DNA from: a bacterium
Lineage (GTDB): Bacteria; Armatimonadota; JACIXR01
Direction: 5' to 3'
NCBI GenBank assembly: GCA_014360465.1
Contig: JACIXQ010000019.1
Coordinates: forward strand, 1 to 37,025
DNA length: 37,025 bases
Shown: positions 7,630-15,168 of the stretch, piece after piece
Layout of the letters: each line of letters starts with the position of its first letter
Numbering within the stretch: position 1 is the first letter of the stretch
Position numbers and translations under genes: made by a program
Notes under the pieces: generated by a model
What the model was told of the DNA's origin: nothing
The model's input: the letters and a program-made list of their open reading frames with translations, nothing else
Database searches by the model: none

Positions 7630-7900
7630 TTATCTCGATCCTCCTTCCTAATATTACAATTTCAATCCAGAATTTTACTTTTATATTTACTATAAATTTA
7701 ATCAAATAATTATGTCATAAATATGACAAATAAATTATTTTTTGCATTTTGAAATGAAGGAAATTATGTGAAATTATTCCCAACTCATCGGCACTTCACC
7801 AAAATGAGCATTTTTCGTTCAACTGATTACCAAGATTTAAGCGGAAGGCAAATCAACAGGCTATAAAAAGCAGGCTTTTGACCATTTCGGATAGGGAAAG
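7630..7900. other. Intergenic region upstream of the pilin gene
   Basis: No gene is seen. The region is very AT-rich near 7660-7740, as expected for the pilin promoter on the minus strand, and contains a 16-base inverted repeat (listed separately). Near 7866-7906 two short hairpins follow or overlap the end of the methyltransferase gene. Confidence 0.5.
7713..7728. promoter_or_regulatory. Perfect inverted repeat, candidate operator
   Basis: TGTCATAAATATGACA is a seven-base inverted repeat around AA, about 85 bases upstream of the pilin GTG. The TGTCA-N6-TGACA layout is that of sites bound by CRP/FNR-type dimers. No such regulator is encoded in the window, so the binding protein is unknown. 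Confidence 0.4.
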
Positions 7901-7906
7901 CTATCC
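7866..7906 (-). terminator. Possible terminator after the methyltransferase operon
   Basis: On the minus strand GGATAG-6-CTATCC overlaps the stop codon, followed by AAAAGC-CT-GCTTTTTATAG. Both stems are short and AT-leaning and the T run has five bases, so this is only a weak intrinsic-terminator candidate. Confidence 0.3.
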
Positions 7907-9655
7907 ACTATGTTTGAACATTTGCCTTATTTCCCTCCAACTCTTGCCAGATAAGGCAGCCTCGGCAATCATGGGAGCTCTCCTCGCTTCTCCTCCATAA
8001 ATCCCCAAGGGGAAAGTGTCGCAGAATTCCTCATTAACTGCTCCGCCCCCACACGCGAAGGGAACCTCTATCCCTTCATCTACTAATTTTTGGGCAATCC
8101 GAGGAAAAGCAGACATAGTCGTGGTCATTAATGCAGAACCACCAAGCAAAATCGGTTTATGTAGCTTTACTGCCTTAATTACCTCTTCGTCATCAACATC
8201 TACACCGAGGTCTATCACTTCAAAACCAGCAGCTGAAAGAAGCGCCTTCACGATATTTTTCCCAATGGTATGGATATCACCCTTAGCCACGAAGAGCACC
8301 ACTTTGCCTTTCCTCTTTAGTTTGCCTCCCATCTTCTCCTCACACAATTTTAACCCTTCCATTAAGGCATCGGCGGAGAGCATAACTTGGGGCAAAAAGT
8401 AATATCCTTCTTCCCACAGCTTCCCAACCTCCTCCATTGCCTTAACCAAACCATTCTCCATTACCTCCTCTGGTGATGCTCTGAGAAGTGCCTCCATAGT
8501 TGCCCGCTTACATTCTTCCTTATTACCCTTCAGTACAGCTTCCCTTATTTCGGGGAATGGAGAGGCTTCCGCAATGCCAATTCTTTCCTTTTCTTTTTCA
8601 ACCACTCCGTAAAGTTTGAATGGATATACATTGATTAAACTCCTTCTTTCCATTCTTGTCGGCTTTGCTTTGTGCGCCTCATCCACCATAGATTTCAAGT
8701 TAGAAAGGGGAGCCTTTAGAGGGATTGCACAACCAGGGGCAACTATATCTATACCTTCACGGATAGCTTTTCTTGTCGCTTCTCTTACCCTCTCCTCATC
8801 TCCCTGGAGAAGCACCTGAGAGGGATTTATATTCCCTATCAGTGCTGTTCTCCCTTGAGTTAACCCTTTAATCTTAAGAAGGTCCGTCTTATCGTCTATG
8901 CTTAGTGCATCTGCTCCAGTCTGTGTCATATACTCTACTATTGGAGTGGCGTTCCCGCATATATGGAGAATGGAAGGAAGGGAGATAGAGCTTAGCAATT
9001 CTCTATGATAAGGAAACACAAAGTCCTTATACATCATAGGGCTTATAATATCAGTTGAAGCGGCCATATCCTCAACGCATATTATATCTGCTCCTGCTTC
9101 CTCAACGGCTTTTGCGAGTCTTTTTGCACCCTCCGTAGCGATTTCCATATAGGGATGTATATCATCGGGAGAACTTGCCATCTGCATTAGAAGATTGGTA
9201 AGTCCAACAAGAGACCCCGTAATCGAGAAGGGACCGACAATACCAACAATCAAAGGCACTTCTTTGAGCTCATTTTTGATTATTTTTATTGCTTCCAACA
9301 GCACGGGAATCCTCCCTTTTTGTAGAAAATCCTCTGGAAACTTTGGGACATTTCCTATCACATAGGGATGCGAGACAACAACGGGAATGTTATCGCCCGG
9401 CAAAAATACCTCACAACCGAATGCTTCAGCCTCTATAGTTTGGCAAAAAGGAATACGGACAGCGTCAAAGCCAACGAGCTTATGCCCTGCCATAGCAAGG
9501 GTTGCCATCTTTTCGGGGTCTTTGTGGGCCTCTGGGAAATAAACCCCAACGGCATTCATCTGTTCAAATGTAGGGGTTGGATTAGCTGAAAGGCAAGGAT
9601 AAAATTCTTTTCTTTCTTTTAAAAGCGCTGAAATTACCGTTTTCATTAAAAACAT
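7901..9655 (-). CDS. MtaA-MtaC fusion: UroD-fold methyltransferase plus corrinoid protein (CmuA-like)
   Basis: A 584-residue two-domain methyl-transfer protein. Residues 1 to about 335 are a uroporphyrinogen-decarboxylase-fold methyltransferase of the MtaA/CmuA group. Its zinc site is seen as H231-x-C233 (HICGN) and C309 (APGCAIPLKAP). After a short linker (about 336-365), residues 366-584 form a corrinoid protein: a helical cap, then the B12 Rossmann domain with the D460-x-H462-x-x-G465 motif (GDIHTIGKN) whose His ligates cobalt, and later GGSALM and GGG. In methanogens MtaA and MtaC are separate proteins. The same fusion order is known in CmuA of chloromethane degraders. It lies 17 bases downstream of mtaB, so the natural methyl source is probably methanol. 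The methyl acceptor (thiol or folate) is unknown. The ribosome binding site AGGAGG precedes ATG 9655. Confidence 0.85.
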   Translation of the reverse strand: MFLMKTVISALLKERKEFYPCLSANPTPTFEQMNAVGVYFPEAHKDPEKMATLAMAGHKLVGFDAVRIPFCQTIEAEAFGCEVFLPGDNIPVVVSHPYVIGNVPKFPEDFLQKGRIPVLLEAIKIIKNELKEVPLIVGIVGPFSITGSLVGLTNLLMQMASSPDDIHPYMEIATEGAKRLAKAVEEAGADIICVEDMAASTDIISPMMYKDFVFPYHRELLSSISLPSILHICGNATPIVEYMTQTGADALSIDDKTDLLKIKGLTQGRTALIGNINPSQVLLQGDEERVREATRKAIREGIDIVAPGCAIPLKAPLSNLKSMVDEAHKAKPTRMERRSLINVYPFKLYGVVEKEKERIGIAEASPFPEIREAVLKGNKEECKRATMEALLRASPEEVMENGLVKAMEEVGKLWEEGYYFLPQVMLSADALMEGLKLCEEKMGGKLKRKGKVVLFVAKGDIHTIGKNIVKALLSAAGFEVIDLGVDVDDEEVIKAVKLHKPILLGGSALMTTTMSAFPRIAQKLVDEGIEVPFACGGGAVNEEFCDTFPLGIYGGEARRAPMIAEAALSGKSWREIRQMFKHSG

Positions 9656-9672
9656 TTTTAAACTACCTCCTC

Positions 9673-11043
9673 TTAAAGCTGATATGATGAGGGAAGGAAA
9701 TCCTCGACAAGCTCTCTATATTTTGCTTTACCCCATTCAATAAATTTCTCCTCCTCTTCGGGAAGTCCCTCCAATACAGCAAGCGCCTCATTTAAAGCAT
9801 CTATTTCCATCGGGGGTAATTTCATATTACCGTCTCTTAACTCCCTTTTTATTAATTCTCCTGCCTTTAGAGCTGCCTTTTTAGCCCTCAAATAATATCC
9901 CCGATTTTCCACAATGACTTTGCCCAGCTCCCAGGCGATATCTGGCGAAATGACGAAAGCCTGTGGGTCACGATATTTATCAGAGGTAATTAGCAGGTCT
10001 CTGAGACATTCAGCGGTTCCGGAAGCAAGCGCTGTGTTCATTAGAGAGACATCGTAACCCAATATCTCGGTAAAGACCGCTGCCGAGGAACCGCCGAACA
10101 TCTCCCTATATTCCACAGCTTCGTTACTCCATAGGTCGCAAACCGCAGCTGATAGGTTTCCCATAAGGTCCATATGGGCGCAGGCAGAAGTTTTACCCTC
10201 CATTGAAATAGGAACTCCTGAAATTGCCTTTATAATTGGATTTTCATATCCACAATCCTTTAATGGTCCCCTCGCTCCCCTCTCAACTGCTACAAGGGAA
10301 CGTGCTGCGCCCATCGCTCTTATCAAAGCAGCGACCGTGTGTGGGAAATCGCCTCCTATCATCCCACCTGCTAACATCATAGCTGTATTGGCGTGAGCAC
10401 AATCTGTATCACCTCCAGGAACGCAATTATGTCGCTCCGCTATTTGAACAATGTTATCCCAGAGAAACTCCATATCCCTGCTTCCCAAAACAGCAATCGC
10501 GAAAAGGACCCCGGGAATGTCTTGTCGTGTGATGGCATAATTGAATACTTCCTTACCACCTATGGATTCAATGGAAAGGATATCAGCGCCTTCCTTTGCA
10601 CATCGCTCAAATGCTTGGAAAACGAGCTCGGTCTCTTTACTATTACGAAGACTTTTCTCGCTTTTTCTTATATCTGCAATTGTCGCTCTTAAAGCACATT
10701 TCACACCATACCTTTCGTTGAATCTTGACAATATTTCCTTTGACTGATTTATGACCGCTCCTCCCCACTCGGGATTTAGAGTTAGTTGGGCTACATGCTC
10801 TATCTCAACCATAATAGATGGAAAGCCCAACTTTATCGCCCTCTCCAGTGAATCATTCACAATATTTTTGTATTCTTCAAGTAGGGTATCCAAATTTTCC
10901 TCCTTTCCTGGGCGCGGATGAACTTTTATTTCGGGGATTACCTCCCCATTGCCAATTTCTAACCCAAAACCACAATTTATAGGGCGCTTTGCTATACCGA
11001 AAAGCATTTCTTGCCAGTCATTATAAGCTATATGATTACTCAT
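9673..11043 (-). CDS. mtaB: Methanol:corrinoid methyltransferase MtaB
   Basis: A 456-residue protein with the MtaB signatures FGIAKRPINCGFGLEIG near the start and GGDTDCAHANTAMMLAGG (210-227). The three zinc ligands known in Methanosarcina barkeri MtaB (Glu164, Cys220, Cys269) are present as E159, C215 and C264, all with the same offset of five, so it should be catalytically competent. MtaB activates methanol and methylates the cobalt of the corrinoid protein MtaC; here the corrinoid domain is in the fusion protein encoded next. ATG 11043 follows AAGGAGGAG. A strong promoter lies immediately upstream. No corrinoid reductive activator gene (RamA-like) is seen in the window. Confidence 0.92.
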   Translation of the reverse strand: MSNHIAYNDWQEMLFGIAKRPINCGFGLEIGNGEVIPEIKVHPRPGKEENLDTLLEEYKNIVNDSLERAIKLGFPSIMVEIEHVAQLTLNPEWGGAVINQSKEILSRFNERYGVKCALRATIADIRKSEKSLRNSKETELVFQAFERCAKEGADILSIESIGGKEVFNYAITRQDIPGVLFAIAVLGSRDMEFLWDNIVQIAERHNCVPGGDTDCAHANTAMMLAGGMIGGDFPHTVAALIRAMGAARSLVAVERGARGPLKDCGYENPIIKAISGVPISMEGKTSACAHMDLMGNLSAAVCDLWSNEAVEYREMFGGSSAAVFTEILGYDVSLMNTALASGTAECLRDLLITSDKYRDPQAFVISPDIAWELGKVIVENRGYYLRAKKAALKAGELIKRELRDGNMKLPPMEIDALNEALAVLEGLPEEEEKFIEWGKAKYRELVEDFLPSSYQL

Positions 11044-11072
11044 ATATAAATTCTCCTCCTTGTTTTTTAACT

Positions 11073-11100
11073 ATTTTAGTAGGAAAATGAGATAAGTCAA
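11073..11100 (-). promoter_or_regulatory. Promoter of the mtaB operon
   Basis: Minus-strand TTGACT (11095-11100), a 16-base spacer and TAAAAT (11073-11078) lie about 30 bases upstream of the mtaB ATG. This is a good sigma-70-type match and makes mtaB and the fusion gene a unit separate from modABC. The rest of 11101-11254 shows no gene or clear terminator. Confidence 0.65.
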
Positions 11101-11254
11101 CTTTAAAAATCAAAACTCTTTGTTTTGGGCACTTTGTTGGATAAATAAGACAGGAAGGAACCTCGCCCTCGGTTTAGTTTGCTTTTCAAGTCTTTCCTCG
11201 AGCTAAAAATTTACAAAAACAGGCTTAAAAAACGAGCGTTAGGAAAATGAATTT

Positions 11255-11989
11255 TTAAAAGGCAATATTTTGAAATATCTCTTGCGCGCAGAATAGCCGC
11301 GCTACTTCGGGATTGGCCGGGTTTCTGAAAACCTCATAGGGTGCCCCTATTTGGGCAACTCTACCTCCAATGTAAACGACCACTTTATCAGCAAGAGTGA
11401 AAGTCTCAAATATGTCGTGGGTAACGAGGACAATAGGGATATTGAACCTTTCCTTTACCTCCCTCAAAAGCTTCATAATTTCCATCTTTATCGGGCTGTC
11501 AAGGGCACTGAGCGGTTCATCCAATAAGAGGGCTTTTGGTTCCCTCATTAAGACCGTAGCCAAAGCAACCCTTCGCTTCTGTCCACCCGATATTTGGGAA
11601 GGAAACCTATTTTCCAGTCCTTCTAAATGGAATTCCTTTATCATTCTTCTTATTCTTTCCTCCCTCTCCCTCTTGCTAAGGTGTTTACCTCCATAAGCTA
11701 TGTTCTTCCAGACTGGCATATGAGGGAAAAGGGTATGGTTTTGGAAAACATAGCCGAGTTGTCTTTTCTGTGGGGGAAGGTCTATTCCCCTCTTGCTATC
11801 AAACAGGACATCTCCATTGAGATAAACATAACCTTCATCCGCCTTGAGTAGTCCGGCAATGATTTGCAAGGACATAGATTTACCCGCACCAGAATAGCCG
11901 AAAAGGACGACAAACTCATTGTTAGCTTCCCATTCCACATCAAGCGAAAAACCCGGGACATTTTTCACCAATTTAACGGATAAGCTCAT
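11255..11989 (-). CDS. modC: Molybdate/tungstate ABC transporter ATP-binding protein ModC
   Basis: A 244-residue ABC ATPase. GYSGAGKS (31-38) is Walker A, and the Q-loop is in VFQNHTLFPHM. ISGGQKRRVALA is the signature, LLLDEPLSALD is Walker B with the D-loop, and VTHD is the switch His. It energises oxyanion uptake through ModB. At 244 residues it lacks the C-terminal Mop/TOBE domain that full ModC proteins (about 350 residues) use to bind molybdate, so feedback control by bound oxyanion is probably absent; it resembles the short WtpC/ModC type. Its ATG overlaps the modB stop by four bases (ATGA), so translation is coupled. It closes the modABC operon. Confidence 0.88.
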   Translation of the reverse strand: MSLSVKLVKNVPGFSLDVEWEANNEFVVLFGYSGAGKSMSLQIIAGLLKADEGYVYLNGDVLFDSKRGIDLPPQKRQLGYVFQNHTLFPHMPVWKNIAYGGKHLSKREREERIRRMIKEFHLEGLENRFPSQISGGQKRRVALATVLMREPKALLLDEPLSALDSPIKMEIMKLLREVKERFNIPIVLVTHDIFETFTLADKVVVYIGGRVAQIGAPYEVFRNPANPEVARLFCAQEIFQNIAF

Positions 11990-12654
11990 CGTAAAGACCC
12001 CCTTCCCAATTTATTAGCAAGATAGAGGCAAACTCCTGAAATTAGCGTGAACATTCCAGCCATTATGTGCGCTTTTGTATATTCACCGCTTGTCATTGCA
12101 GTGTAGATAGCCAAGGGCATAGTATTCGTCCTTCCGGGAATATTCCCAGCGAACATAAGTGTAGCGCCGAATTCGCCCAGCGCACGAGCGAAGGCAAGGA
12201 CTGTGGCAGCGACTATTCCCTTGCCGGCAAGGGGAATGACAACTTTTAGTGCTGTCTCCCATTCTGAATGTCCCAGTGTGTAGGAAGCGTTTATGATATT
12301 CTTATCCACGGATTCAAAAGCTGCTTTAGTCGTCTTAATCATAATGGGAAGAGCGACGAAGAATGAAGCAAAAACTGCAGCATACCAAGTGAACATAATG
12401 CTTATCCCAGTCGCTTCATAAAGGGGCTTCCCCAAGAGCCCGTTTCTCCCCAAGATTACCACGAGATAATATCCAGTCACCGTGGGAGGCAAAACAAGGG
12501 GAAGGGTAAGAAAGGTGTCTACCACATCCTTCCCTTTGAAACTTTTCATAGCCAGAATATAGGCAACGAAGATACCCACAGGCAAAAGGAAAAGAGTAGC
12601 TATTACTGCTACTTGAAAGGAAAGTCTTAGAGAAAACAACAGCGAACTATCCAT
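11986..12654 (-). CDS. modB: Molybdate/tungstate ABC transporter permease ModB
   Basis: A 222-residue inner-membrane permease with five or six hydrophobic helices starting near residue 10 (SFQVAVIATLFLLPVGIFVA). It has the ModB/CysT-type cytoplasmic EAA loop around INASYTLGHSEWETALKVVIPLAGKGIVAA and the following ALGEFGATLMFAGNIPGRTNTMPLAIY, which is highly typical of ModB. It forms the channel for oxyanion delivered by ModA. It overlaps modA by eight bases and modC by four, indicating one transcript. Molybdate, tungstate or both could be the substrate; sequence does not decide. Confidence 0.9.
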   Translation of the reverse strand: MDSSLLFSLRLSFQVAVIATLFLLPVGIFVAYILAMKSFKGKDVVDTFLTLPLVLPPTVTGYYLVVILGRNGLLGKPLYEATGISIMFTWYAAVFASFFVALPIMIKTTKAAFESVDKNIINASYTLGHSEWETALKVVIPLAGKGIVAATVLAFARALGEFGATLMFAGNIPGRTNTMPLAIYTAMTSGEYTKAHIMAGMFTLISGVCLYLANKLGRGSLR

Positions 12655-13438
12655 TTTTCTTTTTCGCTGGTTCTACAGGCATAAAGCCATATTTGCTAAA
12701 TATTTTCTTGCCTGTTGGGGATAAAACTAAGGCTACGAATTCTTTAGCCAATTGCGGCTCCCTTGTCTTTGCTACTACTGCTATTGGGTAAAGCGGGCGG
12801 GTATAACTTCCATTTGGCGCCTCGGCGACGATTTTCACCTCTTTCGGTCTTAGCAGTGCATCCGTTCTGAACACGATTCCCGCATCTACCTCTTTTCTCG
12901 CCACATAATCAAGAACTTGCCGAACATCTTCTCCATAAACTATCTTGCCCTGGAGAGATTCCCAGAGTTTTTGATACTTCAGCGTCTCCTCGCCATACTG
13001 ACCACTTGGAACGGTCTTAGGATTACCCATTGCGAACCTTTGCACAGCAGGGGTCTTCAAATCGGCAAATGAGCTAAGCTTCGACCCTATGGGGGCAATC
13101 AAAACAATCACATTCTCAACAAAATTATGTCGCGTCCCCTTCATAACCAAGCCCTTTTTCTCCAACAAATCCATATCCTTCTGCCCTGCTGAAGCAAAAA
13201 CATCCACAGGCGCTCCAGCTTCTATTTGAAGCCTCAGAGCTCCACTCCCTCCAAAGTTGAACAACACCTTTACACCTTTGTGCTTCTTCATAAATATCTT
13301 CCCTATTTCCTGAAAGCTATCCTTGAGGCTGGCAGCTGCGGAGACCACGAGCTCCTTTTCCTTCGCAAGAGAACTACTACTAACCGCCAAAAGAATCAAC
13401 AAACTTAAAAAGAAAAACCTTCCATAACCCTTTTTCAT
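12647..13438 (-). CDS. modA: Molybdate/tungstate periplasmic binding protein ModA
   Basis: A 263-residue substrate-binding protein with a signal peptide (about 1-26, FFFLSLLILLAVSSSSLA). The typical ModA start of the mature chain follows: VVSAAASLKDSFQEIGKIF, then FNFGGSGALRLQIEAGAPVDVFASA, which holds the oxyanion-binding serines. The end GKKIFSKYGFMP is also standard. There is no lipobox, so in a diderm cell it would be free in the periplasm. The ribosome binding site is GGAGGTGA before ATG 13438, and a good promoter lies upstream. ModABC would supply molybdenum or tungsten to oxidoreductases such as formate dehydrogenase or aldehyde oxidoreductase, none of which are in the window. Confidence 0.9.
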   Translation of the reverse strand: MKKGYGRFFFLSLLILLAVSSSSLAKEKELVVSAAASLKDSFQEIGKIFMKKHKGVKVLFNFGGSGALRLQIEAGAPVDVFASAGQKDMDLLEKKGLVMKGTRHNFVENVIVLIAPIGSKLSSFADLKTPAVQRFAMGNPKTVPSGQYGEETLKYQKLWESLQGKIVYGEDVRQVLDYVARKEVDAGIVFRTDALLRPKEVKIVAEAPNGSYTRPLYPIAVVAKTREPQLAKEFVALVLSPTGKKIFSKYGFMPVEPAKKKNG

Positions 13439-13480
13439 AATAACTCACCTCCAATTGAATAGCTTAGTTATGTTCATCAA

Positions 13481-13508
13481 TATATAAATTACCAGTCTGA
13501 TATGTCAA
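13481..13508 (-). promoter_or_regulatory. Promoter of modABC
   Basis: Minus-strand TTGACA (13503-13508), a 16-base spacer and TATATA (13481-13486) lie about 43 bases upstream of the modA ATG. The consensus -35 makes this a confident call. I see no clear ModE-type inverted repeat. Confidence 0.65.
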
Positions 13509-13669
13509 AAATGTGTTTCACTTTTTTTAATTTATCAATCGGGAAAATAGGGGGGGTGAAATGCAAGACTTAAATGTTAGCACATAAGGGCTGCCGCTTA
13601 GCTGATTCAAATAGGTGGTTTATTAGGTAAAATTACAGATTGATTTTTAAGAAAGGTATAGTAAAGTGA

Positions 13670-14428
13670 TTATTGCCCTACATCTTTACCAATCTTTCCA
13701 CAAACGGGACAATCGGGCTTCCGTTTGACCTTTGTCTTTTTCATTTCCCAACTTTTTGTATCTATGTAGAGCATATACCCATCCAAAGTGCTTCCAATTC
13801 CCGTGATAAATTTCACCACCTCTGTCGCTGCAATACAACCCATCATCGCGCTTACGGAGCCGAGCACGGGAAAAGGGATTGACCATTTAGGCGGAGAAGG
13901 GAAAAGGCAGGCTAAACAAGGGGTTTGTCCCGGTTTTATGAAAGTTATATATCCCTCCATCCCATACATAGCCACCTCCACCAGGGGTTTTCCAAGCTCT
14001 ACGGAGGCTTTGTTCAAATTGAACCTTTCCTCAAATGTAGGGGGACAAGCAATGGATATATCAACCTGGGAAACCACCTCTTTTGTCAATGCCTCATCCA
14101 TAGCGATATCATCTCCATAAGCAACGAGTTCCATAAAGGGGTTCAGCGCTTTCAGTCTTTCAACTATACAATTTATTCTGGGTCTTCCAATTGCCTCGTA
14201 AGACATCAGCAATTGGCGATTTAGATTGGAGGGCTCCACGACACCTCCATGGGCAACAACCAACTTACCGATACCCGCTAAGGCAAGATATACAGCCACC
14301 GGTCCTCCCAATCCCCCTACTCTGGTGACAAAAGCGCTTGCTTCCTTCAGTTTTCTCTGCCCCTCCTCGCCGAAAATCATTATCTGTCTTCTGAATCTGA
14401 CCTTTTCCTCTGCTGTTAATTCTATCAT
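13670..14428 (-). CDS. Degenerate ThiF/MoeB-family protein lacking ATP-site residues
   Basis: A 252-residue E1-family protein, similar along its length to the canonical copy at 5275-6012, but altered at the adenylation site. The glycine loop reads VTRVGGLGGP: R36 replaces a conserved Gly. The IDCD motif reads AHGG, so both Asp are lost (H60, G62). The conserved Lys is R84. DCLDN reads ACPPT (127-131), which removes the Mg/ATP aspartates. Retained are RFRRQ (11-15), SNLNRQ (67-72), the zinc cysteines C171/C174 and C240/C243, and C198. The frame is intact and long, so it looks functional rather than decayed. It probably binds a carrier or delivers sulfur without adenylating (inference). It is 43 bases downstream of the Rrf2 gene and divergent from the cysK-HcyBio operon, which suggests a job in sulfide assimilation. 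Confidence 0.8.
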   Translation of the reverse strand: MIELTAEEKVRFRRQIMIFGEEGQRKLKEASAFVTRVGGLGGPVAVYLALAGIGKLVVAHGGVVEPSNLNRQLLMSYEAIGRPRINCIVERLKALNPFMELVAYGDDIAMDEALTKEVVSQVDISIACPPTFEERFNLNKASVELGKPLVEVAMYGMEGYITFIKPGQTPCLACLFPSPPKWSIPFPVLGSVSAMMGCIAATEVVKFITGIGSTLDGYMLYIDTKSWEMKKTKVKRKPDCPVCGKIGKDVGQ

Positions 14429-14471
14429 CCTGAGCCTCCCTTCGGGTTAATTTGTCTTTGGTGTATCCTTC

Positions 14472-14939
14472 TCAAATTACATATGGATAGGAATGGGGTG
14501 GCGTATCCTTGGGCAGAATTGCTCTTGCTTCCTTGAGAACATCCTCAAGGGTTAACGAGGAAAGGAAATCAGCAATGCTCTGCCCCAATCTTTGCCACAT
14601 TATCCTCGCTGCGCAATAAGGAACTCTATGGCAATGCTTCTCCCCATCGGGCTCCAAGCATCTCACAAGATGCACCTTTCCCTGCATAGCCATCACAACA
14701 TCCATTATTGTTATTTGGGATGGTTCCTTTGATAGCTTAAAACCACCCTCAGGTCCCCTGTTGCTATCAACCAAACCACCCATCCTGAGCCTTCGGAGGA
14801 TTTGCTCGGCATAATCCACGGATATCTCCTGCTCCTTGGCTATAACATTAGCCGATATGTATCCCGCCTGCCAACGCGTAGCGAGACCGAGCATTATCCT
14901 AACTGCATATCTGACCATCGTGTTCAGTCTGACCGGCAA
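14472..14939 (-). CDS. Rrf2-family transcriptional regulator with Cys triad
   Basis: A 155-residue Rrf2-family winged-helix DNA-binding protein. The helix-turn-helix covers about residues 28-62 (VIAKEQEISVDYAEQILRRL), followed by the wing GGLVDSNRGPEGGFKL. C94, C103 and C109 form the cysteine triad that binds an Fe-S cluster in IscR/NsrR/RsrR-type members; CymR, the cysteine-metabolism regulator, lacks it. Start TTG 14939 has GAGGTGATAGAAA before it, and a good promoter is seen. It is divergent from cysK, so it probably controls that operon and its own gene in response to Fe-S, sulfide or cysteine status (inference). Repeated ATTTCCTA elements in the divergent region are candidate sites. Confidence 0.88.
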   Translation of the reverse strand: MPVRLNTMVRYAVRIMLGLATRWQAGYISANVIAKEQEISVDYAEQILRRLRMGGLVDSNRGPEGGFKLSKEPSQITIMDVVMAMQGKVHLVRCLEPDGEKHCHRVPYCAARIMWQRLGQSIADFLSSLTLEDVLKEARAILPKDTPPHSYPYVI

Positions 14940-14961
14940 TTTCTATCACCTCAAGTCTATA

Positions 14962-14989
14962 ATTATATATAACCAAGTTTTTTTATCAA
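14962..14989 (-). promoter_or_regulatory. Promoter of the Rrf2 regulator operon
   Basis: Minus-strand TTGATA (14984-14989), 16-base spacer and TATAAT (14962-14967) are about 23 bases upstream of the TTG start codon. Matches to consensus are good. Confidence 0.65.
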
Positions 14990-15031
14990 TATTAGGTCAA
15001 ATATTTTTTTCTATTAAAGGGTATAATTTAT

Positions 15032-15124
15032 ATTTCCTACCCATTTTATTTCAGAAATTAATAAGATATTTTAACTCATAATTTTTAAATTTTATTTCCT
15101 AAAATATGTTGACTAATTTCCTAA
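15032..15124 (+). repeat. Direct repeats ATTTCCTA in the cysK-Rrf2 promoter region, candidate operator
   Basis: ATTTCCTAA occurs at 15094-15102 and 15116-15124, 22 bases apart (two helical turns). A partial copy ATTTCCTA occurs at 15032-15039, 62 bases from the first. The pair flanks the cysK -35, and the last copy lies inside the promoter spacer, where a bound protein would block RNA polymerase. Rrf2 is the obvious candidate binder (inference). Confidence 0.5.
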
Positions 15125-15136
15125 CTATGTTATTAT
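15109..15136 (+). promoter_or_regulatory. Promoter of the cysK operon
   Basis: TTGACT (15109-15114), 16-base spacer and TATTAT (15131-15136). An overlapping TATAAT at 15136-15141 has no fitting -35. Transcription would start near 15143, giving a leader of about 26 bases before the TTG start, just enough for the ribosome binding site AAAGGAGGCG. Confidence 0.6.
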
Positions 15137-15168
15137 ATAATCCAAACCAAAAAGGAGGCGGGTTCCTT

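Noticed and set aside
13550-13590. A tiny frame (ATG at about 13560, eight codons) behind a strong GGGGGGTGAA ribosome binding site on the plus strand between modA and the ThiF-like gene.
   Set aside because: Only eight residues, no downstream gene on that strand to attenuate, and the purine run can arise by chance; not supported as a gene.
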